The notes under the pieces were generated by a model that was given only the letters and a program-made list of their open reading frames with translations, was not told where the DNA came from and ran no database searches. A stretch of 64,000 nt of DNA from Cycas panzhihuaensis (lineage: Eukaryota > Cycadophyta), in assembly GCA_023213395.1 (NCBI GenBank), contig CM041465.1:43717741-43781740 (forward strand). Reading direction: 5' to 3'. Position 1 is the stretch's first letter; the number at the start of each line of letters is the position of its first letter. A program made the position numbers and the translations under genes. Shown here in pieces: positions 56,394-64,000 of this stretch.

Positions 56394-57801
56394 ATTAACT
56401 CCATGTTAGCCTTCCACTCACCAAAGTTATTGCCCTTAAAGATAACTTTGGGCATCAGACAATCCATTCTCAAGAAACAGACTTCAAAAGCAAGTCAATA
56501 TCATCAGACTACTAGACCTATAGTCTTTTGGACAACACCCACTTCATTGTGTTCACCACCTTCTCAAGCACATCCATTGGGGTGCACAAACCAATGGTTA
56601 TGCAAGCCAGAATTACCCACCAACAGTCAACCCCACAACAACTGACTTCAATGTCGTTCTCCAAATGCTCAAAAAGGCTCAAAAAAATGACTCAAAACAC
56701 CATAGAATATGCTTCACCATGAAGAGATTATCACACAACAATGGTTGTACGGTCCATCAAGTCAGATTCCAATAAAAAATGGCTCCAAAATGATCTCAAA
56801 ATCACTCACAATGCTCAATGTATACACCAAGTAATATTTCAATGGTATTTCAAAGGTTTATAAAAGTCGTTTTATATAGAATATGTTAAAAGGCATATTC
56901 CTAATGTGGCGATTGTCCAAAAAAGCTGCACACCTTTTTACTAAATGCAAATGCTTTAAATCAAAGATTAATACAATATGATGGTTGACTAAGGTTAAAC
57001 ATACAAAAAATATGTCAAATGTCATCCATATTGTATCTCTAAACTTCAAGCAACATGAACAAAGAGTTGCAACAACCATAAGAGGGAATACGACTTGCGC
57101 AGGTCTTCCCGAGCCCTTACAGTTATAACACACAACCGCAACTGATAAAACAAACCACACATAGTCCAGCAACCACACAAGTGCCTCCCAATTCAATCTT
57201 AGTTGTTTATCACACCCAACAGAAGCGAAAACAGGGCCACAAGCTCATACAAAGTTGCCCATACTTAGCATTCAATCATACACTCTGAACATTCCAAGCA
57301 ACAACTTTTACTACTGCCCAACAAGCTTTTAAAGGACAGAAAACCTCCTCAATAGGATACAATCTCGCCCTTAGGTAAGGAACTCTAACTACTTCGATGT
57401 AAAAAGCTGATTTCTAATGCCAAATATAATAGCACTTTAACAAAAATAGAGCAAACTTACTTGTATGACGTGTAGCAACCCTCGGTATTGTTAGATCTCT
57501 GCCAGAACATGCTCCATTGGCCTCGGGTAATATCCAATTCATCAACCAGCTTCGAATGACCCCCAACAAGCCAACTCAATCCACGAAAATGGCTTGCAAG
57601 TCTGAATTTTGACCCCAACTATGCTTTAACCTTGTTGATAGGTGAATTTCACATTCTCAACCACCATTGAACACTATGTATGCTCTTGCAAGTTGTTGGA
57701 GAAGATAAGTCCTCAAGAAATCTTAGGTTTAAACGACATCATCCAGCAACCTACGATCTCATCACTCCACCCAACTCCAACCTGAACTGTGTAGGACCTT
57801 A
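56394..57801. other. No clear gene; leader-like downstream of J LTR on minus
   Basis: The minus strand from 57801 is the leader after the J PBS. I see no Gag. ORFs at 56403-56645 (+) and 57196-56858 (-) have no recognised domain. The minus ORF is hydrophobic and Cys-rich, but I see no other support for a gene. Confidence 0.35.
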
Positions 57802-57814
57802 CGACTCTGATACC
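57802..57814 (-). other. Primer binding site next to J LTR
   Basis: On the minus strand GGTATCAGAGTCG, one base after the LTR; iMet-type. Confidence 0.7.
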
Positions 57815-57815
57815 G

Positions 57816-58068
57816 TGTTAAAAAACATGAATGAACGTATACATGTTTACATTTGCACAATCTTTTACCTATTAAGAATTAGACTTCCCAGATTGATGAG
57901 GAAGAAAAACTCACTTAATTATTGAGGGAGGAAATCCTCCTTTTATACATCAGGCTTTGTAACTGTTACATGATTATTATATCAAATATGTAGTTTGAGT
58001 ATAATGAGGGTTTAGTTGCATTACCCCTCTTCTTTAATGCTCCTAGGATAAAACATTATATTCTAACA
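57816..58068 (-). repeat. Copia J LTR, minus strand
   Basis: 253 bp, minus: TGTTAGAATATAATG to TTTTTTAACA. It has the purine tract ATTAAGAGAGGG on its upstream side (58069-58080) and a PBS on its downstream side. Its first 25 bases resemble the 3' LTR of Copia F. Confidence 0.75.
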
Positions 58069-58075
58069 CCCTCTC

Positions 58076-58519
58076 TTAATGTTTTATCCTTTTCAGTCCT
58101 ATTCTTTCCCTGAGAACTTGAAACTTGTCTCTACCAAGAGATTTTATCAAAATGTCTACAACTTGACTTGTTGTGGAACAGTATGTTAAATCAATTTCCT
58201 TACTTTGCACTTTCTCCCAGATGAAATGATGATGTAATTCTATGTGCTTTGTTCGCACATGCAGAATAGGATTTTTGGTTAACTTTATTGCGCTCTGATT
58301 ATCAGAGAACAATGTTGTTGATTCATGTCCATTAGCAGTTGCCTGAGCCATAGAGATTCACAGGTTGCGTTGACTATTGACTTGTATTTTGCTTCAGTTG
58401 ATGAAAGAGTAACTGTTGGTTGCTTTTTGCTGCACCATGAAATGGCAGCTGAGCCCAGGAAGAAACAGTATCCACTAGTAGATCTTCTAGTCTCTTTGTC
58501 TCCTGTCTTCATTGATTTG
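58076..58519 (-). pseudogene. Copia J RNase H fragment
   Basis: [40 protein letters not shown] (58512-58385). After a frame change come [40 protein letters not shown]. It is cut at about 58519 against Gypsy I and related to, but distinct from, the RNase H of Copia F. Confidence 0.85.
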
Positions 58520-59484
58520 AGTTAGAGTAGCTATGATTGCATGTTTTTCTTTAATCTTCTCCTACAACTCCAAGATTTCTGCTTTATAGCCTTGTTCTAA
58601 CTCCTCTAAAAGCTCGATTATTTGTTTACCCTTCTCACTTGAGGGTGGTTGAGAAGAACCTTCCCTTGGTTGTGTGACTGCTCGAAGTGGGGGCTCCATC
58701 TCCCACTCCTTAAGTACTTCCTCTGTTTCCTGTTGTCCTCTTCCTCTTTTCATGCCTTTTTTTGCCACTTGCTTCTGTTGTAGTAGAAAGGGGGTTCCAA
58801 ATTTGTGCTAGATCCATTTCAATATTTTAGTCATTTCCAATTTTACTTGTCTCTTCACCCCTAGATCCTAAGTAATGTTTGGCATAATATTCACCCATTT
58901 TTTTATCACAGGTTCCCCTAGTTGAATAGGTAAGGAGGGGGGTTTTAATGTTTGGACATTGGTGAAACAATAGTGCCAATAATTTGCCAAAACTTCGCAC
59001 CAATTCATCTTACTCCATCACGTAGTGCTAGTAGTAGGAGCATCATTCCTCCGAGAATATATGTATGTTTTTATTCTGATAAAAACTTGGTCACAATAAC
59101 CTTTGTTGCCCATTGTAGCTTCTTGTTTTTGATGTCTACAATTTTGATCCCTCCGGAGTAGAACTTGGTGTCTGGATCACATAATTCCCTAATCCAGATT
59201 TCTCGGTCCACTTCGTACCTTTTTATGGCCATGGGAATTTCTCCTTCCTCGGATAACCCTGTCACTTCATGGATGGTTCTTGCATTTATTTTGACTTTCT
59301 CCCTATTAATTTTTACAACTACTATGATTTGTTCCATAAGCTAAGGCTCCCGGTATAATGGGGGCATTATCACAAAATCCTTCCATCCTGCTTGCCTAAT
59401 TTTTGTTCTGAAATTTGTTGGAAGTTCCTCAAATTCTCCCTAGAGTTTAGGCAAGTATGTCTCCTAGATTCCTACAATCTTCAT
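58520..59484 (-). pseudogene. Extra 3' ORF of Gypsy I, truncated
   Basis: ATG at 59484. IQETYLPKL.GEFEELPTNF, KIRQAGWKDF, LMEQIIVVVKINREKVKINA, TIHEVTGLSEEGEIPM, YEVDREIWIRELCDPDTKFY, SGGIKIVDI, FLSE.KHTYILGGMM, then degraded to GEPVIKKWVN. From 58768 on: [56 protein letters not shown] at the truncation. It aligns with C and D over its whole length, in spite of clear family divergence. Confidence 0.82.
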
Positions 59485-60125
59485 CTTGTGACTGGAAAGG
59501 AACGTAAGGAAAAAATCAGATTTAACACTGCAATAATTGAGGGACTTACACCTTTATCGTTTGCAATTTTGGACGCGCATTCCCTGGTTTGGACAAAGAA
59601 CATATGTTCTTGTTGCTTCGAGCATTCTCAGCTTCGAATGGTTATGGTGGCTATTGCTCTGGAAGGACGTATCACCTCTACTAGTCTATGCATTCATCTG
59701 TCAAAATGGTTATAGGGTTCTGGTTTTTATAATTTCTTGTTTTTAATCCATTCTGGTTGCATTCTACTTTTGGGACGCATGCGTTCAGTAATGGTTTGTT
59801 CCATTCCTTTTTTGGAATGGTTTTGATATTTAAGTTAACTCTATCTATTCTATTCTCTGTGGAACGTATTCGAATCCGTTAAGTGTCTTTTTACTGCTTT
59901 TGTTTTGTTTTTGGAATGCATAACATGGTTCCATAAAATTATTGTTGACTTTTGTCTAAGTATATAATTTTGCGAGTTATGGTTAATTTTTTCTCTTTTT
60001 TTTTTGTAAGGGTTTTTGTGTTTATGCACCAATGTAGAGTCCTTATTCTGGTATTGGGACAACTTTTGTTGTCTACAACTTCAAGCAACATGTAGTATAC
60101 ATCCAATTGATTCCTACTGGAATGG
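59485..60125 (-). other. IN to extra-ORF spacer of Gypsy I
   Basis: Non-coding. GGAATGC/GGAACG-like words recur (for example near 59760-59830 and 59865-59935), but no clear tandem period is seen and there is no GTACG enrichment as in C and D. Confidence 0.45.
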
Positions 60126-61450
60126 TACTTTTAATGGTAATATAATTTCAATCGGCTGTCGTTAACTAAGGTAGGTAGCATATATCCATTTAATTCTCAT
60201 AATTGTACCGATCCATTAGGGTAGATACATTCCACTTGATATGGTCCTAACCATCAAGGTTTCAACTTTCCGGGATGGGTGCAAAATTTGCTATTGTACA
60301 ATAACACCTAGTTTCCTCCTTGAAATTGTGGGCACCTAAGATAACGATCATGCCACACCTTTTGTCTTGTCTTCTCTATTTGTTATAGCCATTCCGCTTA
60401 TTGTTGATCTTCATCTAACTAGATTAGTTGCCATAAGCGTTCTCGTAAGGATTTCGTATCGTCTAACTGACAAGCCAAGACAATTCTAAGGCTAGGAATC
60501 TGCAATTCGATGGGAAGTATTGTTTCTGTCTTATATACCAATTTAAATGGTGTGTGTCATGTTGCTTGTTTGAATGTTGTGTGAAATGCCCATAGTACTG
60601 AGGGTAGTTTCTCTACCCAATTCGATCTTCTAATGTTGCAAATTTTCTGCAAGCAATTTTCCAAGATCTTGTTAGAACTTTTCGCTTGTCCGTTTGTGTG
60701 ACGATAGTAGGGCGTTGATTTGTGATGAGTGATTAAAAAGGTTTTCATTAACTCCTTAATAACTTCATTGAGGAAATGGGCTCCCTGGTCACTAATTAAT
60801 TCAATGGGACATCTGAATCTTATAATAACGACTTCATAGAGGAATTGAGTTGTACTATTTGCATCTGCTTTGCATAAGGGCCTAGCTTCTACCCATTTTA
60901 TTGCGTAGTCTGTGGCCACCAGGATGTAGCAGGGTTGTGTCCTTCATGCCACCAGTTTAATGGGTCCAATGAAATCTAAACCCCATTTTTCGAAGGGTGC
61001 TAAGGGAAAGATTGGATTTAGGGGTTTGAAGTCCTTTCGTTTAAGTTTCCCCACTTTTTGGCAATAATCGCATTTCTTTACCCAGTCTCTCACATCTTCG
61101 AAGAGAGTTGGCCACCAAAACCCAGTTGTTAGAATCTTCCTTTGAGTGTTTTTCAAACCTGTGTGTCCTCTTGCAACACCTTCCTGGGCTTGAAATATTA
61201 CTTGATTAATCTCATGGGGATGAATACATCGTCATAGAACGTCGCCTAACCCAAGTCAATATAACTCTCCTCCAATCAATTGGTAAGGCTCTACTTTTCT
61301 TACTAAGTTCCTTTTCTGGGCCTTATCCATATCTAGAGGACATTGTCCTATTACCAGAAATTCTATGATTTCTTGATACCATTCTACACGAATTGATTCA
61401 ATACTAAAGAGTCTTGTATTTAGAAAATCATCTTGTACCCCCACAGCTTT
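60126..61450 (-). pseudogene. Integrase of Gypsy I
   Basis: 61444-61256: linker after RNase H. Zinc domain: TGFWWPTLFEDVRDWVKKCD, YCQKVGK (61156-60944). Core: KWGLDFIGPIK, ATDYAIKWVEARPLCKADAN (D), IELISDQGAHFLNE (D), then RHTNGQAKSSNKILENCLQK, where the catalytic Glu of QAESS is Lys. The C-terminal part KVWHDRYLRCPQFQGGN, HPGKLKP.WLGPYQVE ends about 60130. There are two stops between the open pieces. Confidence 0.85.
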
Positions 61451-61990
61451 TTCACCATTATGAATTCAGAAAAGTTGGTCAGGGATGATATGTGCTTTTC
61501 CTGGCTTCACCACAATCAGAAAGGTAAACTCTTGAAATAACATGAACCATCAACTGATATGTCCCCTTAGTAATGGTTTGTTGACCAAATACATTAGTGG
61601 TTGATGATCCACATAGAATACAAAGTGATTCGCCAATAGGTAATGACGAAATTTTTGCAAAGCATACACCATTTTGAGCCCTTCTTGTTCTGTTGTAGTA
61701 TAATTTTGTTCGACTTTGGTCAATTCCTAGCTTGTAAAGTATATAGGCCAGTCCACATTATTTTCATTGGGCTGAGCTAAAACACAACCGATAGCATATT
61801 AAGAGGCGTCAACATGTACATAAAATATTTTGTTCCAGTCTAGAAAACGTAACACAGAAGCTGACGCTATTGCACGTTTTAGGGTTTTGAATGCTTTCTG
61901 TTGTTCTGGTCCCCATTGCCAGTCTATTTCTTTCTTTAGAAGGTCCTCTAATGGTTCCACTATCTAGGCATATCCTTTTATGAATTCGCG
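61451..61990 (-). pseudogene. RNase H of Gypsy I
   Basis: Minus-strand homology to D 39021-39662: connection around 61940-61990, the DASxYAIGCVLAQP block near 61760-61815, the FVDHQPLMYLVNKPLLRG block near 61560-61625, and AHIIPDQLF at about 61480. No long open frame. Confidence 0.75.
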
Positions 61991-62940
61991 ATAGTAACCG
62001 GTCAGTCCTAGAAATCTTTTAATTTTCCTTTTGGTTCTGGGGTTGAGGAAAGTGTAAAATAGCTGCCACTTTTGCTAAATCCGTGATTAGTCCTTCTTTA
62101 CTGACCACATGCCCTAAAAGATTGCCAAAGGGTACTAGGAAAGTACATTTTTCTGGATTCAATCAAAGCTTATTTTCTCTATAGGTTTGCAACATTGTTC
62201 TTAAGTTTTCTATATGGTTTTTCATTATACCATATAGTGTCCAATCATCTATGAATACAACAACAGTCTCTCCTACTAGTTTTTTGAATATGTTGAGTAT
62301 GATTCTTTGGAATGTTGTTGGGGCATTGGTAAGTCCAAATGGCATAACCTGATATGCATAGGTTCCCCATTTTGTTACAAAGGTTGTCTTGTGCTGATCT
62401 TCAAGTGCAATACTCACCTGGTTGTATCCAGTAAATCTGTCTGTAAAAGAGTAAACTTCTTTTCCTCCTACGGTTTGCAGGATGTCTTCTATGAAGGGAA
62501 TGGGAAAAGGGTCTTTCTTCGTAACTTTATTGACAGTAGTCTACGCATACTCAAATCTTTCCATTTTTCTTTGGTACTACCACTATGGGGCTTACCCAAT
62601 CGTTGTCTTTAATTTCATAAATGTAACCTGACTCAAGCATTTTATCCAATTCGGCTTTAACTTTTTCCTTATACCGTGGATTCATTCTATACAACCCTTG
62701 TCTGACTGGTTTCGCTCCTTCAATTAGGTCAATATGGTGCATTCCAATTTCGGGTGGGATTCCTTTGAGGTCTCTGTATGACCAAGCAAACACATCCTTA
62801 TATCCTTCAAATAGTGCGTGTGCTTCTGCTACTGGTTTTTCATCCCAATAATCTCCAATGGTAATATTTTTTGGTTTAGTTTCAATCCCAAGGTTCATTT
62901 GGGTTTGTCCTAGGTTTTCCATATTGTGCTTTCATCTCAG
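61991..62940 (-). pseudogene. Reverse transcriptase of Gypsy I
   Basis: 62922-62551 open: GYKDVFAWSYRDLKGIPPEI, GMHHIDLIEGAKPVRQGLYR, DNDWVSPIVVVPKKNGKI. Then, after a frame change, from 62417: [29 protein letters not shown], and the catalytic VVVFIDDWTLYG with both Asp kept. It is an Athila/Tat-type RT. Confidence 0.88.
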
Positions 62941-63099
62941 TTTGGTGTGTGGGTATTTCTTCTATGTTTCATTGTTCATACTTTATTTCTGTATACTCTG
63001 CGGGAAGGTTTAGGACTTCTTTTCCTTCCCCCTCTTCCTCATTGTCATTGTTTCCCGTATCCTTGATGTTTTCAATTGACATTAGATTATTTTATACTT

Positions 63100-63610
63100 T
63101 TCTACCTACGTCCCTTATATTTTTTAAGACTCTATATATTGTTTGGTAATTTGAAGAGTAAAAGAAAGCTTTCGTAAATAAGTGTTCTATCTATTCCCAA
63201 GCTACTAGTTTGATTTGTTCCTGTTTCAGGAACCATGTTTTTGCTAATGTACCCAACGTATGAACAAATAAGTGATTCCAATGTAGTTTGGGAACACTCC
63301 AATGTTTCCAAAGACGTTTACATCTAAGGAGGTGTTGGTTGGGACATTCCCCTACTAGGAATCCTAAAATTAGCATGTTCCGTGGTGGATCAAACCTTAG
63401 TCAAAATGTTGACTATAGGTTGTCCCATGTTTGAAGGATATGGTGGTGAGCTATATACCACTACCATGCTTGGTCTTGTAGTGTTGTTACAAAATAAAAA
63501 ACCCATTGAGTTTTGTCTAGAATCTTATATTGCAACCAATGCTCCATGCATTGGATTAAGTGGTTTGTACCTTCCATTCTATTTCCTTGGAATGAGGGCA
63601 TTTGTTTTTG
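63100..63610 (-). pseudogene. Two Gag-like domains of Gypsy I upstream of RT
   Basis: Minus frame from about 63599: PSFQGNRMEGTNHLIQCMEH, WLQYKILDKTQWVFYFVTTL, QDQAW.WYIAHHHILQTWDN, L.STF.LRFDPP (unit 2, with TAG/TGA stops). It is followed at once by MLILGFLVGECPNQHLLRCK, LWKHWSVPKLHWNHLFVHTL, GTLAKTWFLKQEQ (unit 3, 63376-63191). They align with D 37505-38025 residue by residue at the W, L, A and F positions. In this element too they lie between the PR-side linker and RT. Confidence 0.75.
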
Positions 63611-64000
63611 TCAATATGTCTTATCCTCTGGTATGAGTTTGGTTAGGTAAGTGTCTCCTATTGTATCTAATCCTCTGAGATTATCACTTATCCCTGTTTT
63701 ACTAGGTGGATTAACAGAAAGGGATTTGGGGAAATCTTAAGGGGGATTTTGGGTAGGGAGGGAGGTTTCTACCTTGACCTTTTGGTCTTTGGTAGCAGGG
63801 GACATAGGGGTTTCCTTAGAGTCAGAAGGGAGATTAGCCAGATCTCTAGAATTGGCTCTAGGAAATGGGAGGTTAGGAAGGGAATAAGGGTGGGGACAGG
63901 GAAGGGATTTAGGAGTTAGTAATTTCACGTATACTTTATTATCGATTTGGAACTCAACTTTTACCAAGTATTTATTATCTAAAGATTCATCAGGATAATT
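63611..64000 (-). pseudogene. PR-side Pro/Ser-rich linker of Gypsy I
   Basis: 63967-63737 open: FQIDNKVYVKLLTPKSLPCP, then Pro/Asn/Ser-rich to PTQNPP. It occupies the place of the Ser/Pro linker of C and D. Protease proper would be outside the window. Confidence 0.55.

Larger units (their letters stand above)
58520..64000 (-). mobile_element. Gypsy I, relative of C/D, minus strand, runs off the window
   Basis: From 64000 down: linker, two Gag-like domains, RT, RNase H, IN, spacer, extra ORF. Same order as D, but peptides have diverged throughout. The 3' end (last part of the extra ORF, purine tract, LTR) is lost at 58519. First Gag, PR and 5' LTR would lie beyond the window. Frames are broken by scattered stops. 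Confidence 0.88.

Noticed and set aside
56858-57196. 112-codon hydrophobic minus ORF as a membrane protein
   Set aside because: It lies in the presumed leader of Copia J with no domain match or promoter evidence.
63382-63636. 84-codon plus ORF
   Set aside because: It is the antisense shadow of the Gag-like domains of Gypsy I, which have clear homology in D.
1-64000. Integrated pararetrovirus (caulimovirus-like) sequence
   Set aside because: All RT-containing units have an integrase, LTRs or both, and no movement-protein or coat-protein motif was seen.

Overview
This window looks like plant nuclear DNA from a species with a large, repeat-swollen genome. Its content is almost entirely Ty1/Copia and Ty3/Gypsy LTR retrotransposons, plus one decayed LINE. 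PBS types are plant-like (initiator-Met type TGGTATCAGAGC and Asp type TTGGCGCCGTTGCC), and most elements are old and nested. A gymnosperm or fern is plausible, but the sequence alone does not fix the species. No rRNA, tRNA, CRISPR or bacterial-type gene was seen. The only candidate for host coding sequence is a pair of possible exons at 624-1209 (minus).

Layout. (1) 1475-17680: a minus-strand Copia remnant (H) is split by a Gypsy element (A, 2559-16687, target duplication TTAAG). A is itself split by a second Gypsy (C, 4725-12150, duplication GTGAT) and carries a mini LTR element (B) inside an 18-bp minisatellite. (2) 18060-18960: LINE remnant. (3) 19111-28678: Athila/Tat-type Gypsy (G), split by a minus-strand chromovirus deletion derivative (K, 21578-25421, duplication CGCTA). 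(4) 28679-31079: LTR-like piece, local duplications and a TA/TGTACA microsatellite. (5) 31080-44560: Copia E, split by Gypsy D (33263-43715, duplication TGAAC). (6) 44561-58519: mosaic of minus-strand Copia pieces (F, J and loose LTRs). Copia F is split by a tandem LTR-internal-LTR-internal-LTR array (46289-50945, duplication TACTA). (7) 58520-64000: minus-strand Gypsy (I), related to C and D and running off the window.

The most interesting group is C, D and I. C and D are one family, with about 0.8-kb LTRs full of GTACG motifs; I is a diverged relative. D and I share an unusual order: PR, a Ser/Pro-rich linker, two further Gag-like domains, then RT, RNase H and IN. For D the usual Gag with zinc knuckles also lies upstream of PR. 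After IN, all three carry a separate sense ORF (about 300-350 codons) with a conserved body, a charged stretch and a coiled-coil tail. In C and D it is preceded by GTAC-rich tandem repeats. C has lost the block from the second Gag-like domain to IN, but keeps LTRs, Gag, PR and the extra ORF.

A technical warning also emerges. Copies of the same repeat differ repeatedly at CAG/CTG sites by small indels, most strikingly CAGAA in one copy and CGTAA in another, at five or more places in two unrelated families. This creates stops and frameshifts and looks more like systematic base-calling error at methylated CHG sites than mutation, so some 'pseudogenes' here may be less broken than they appear.
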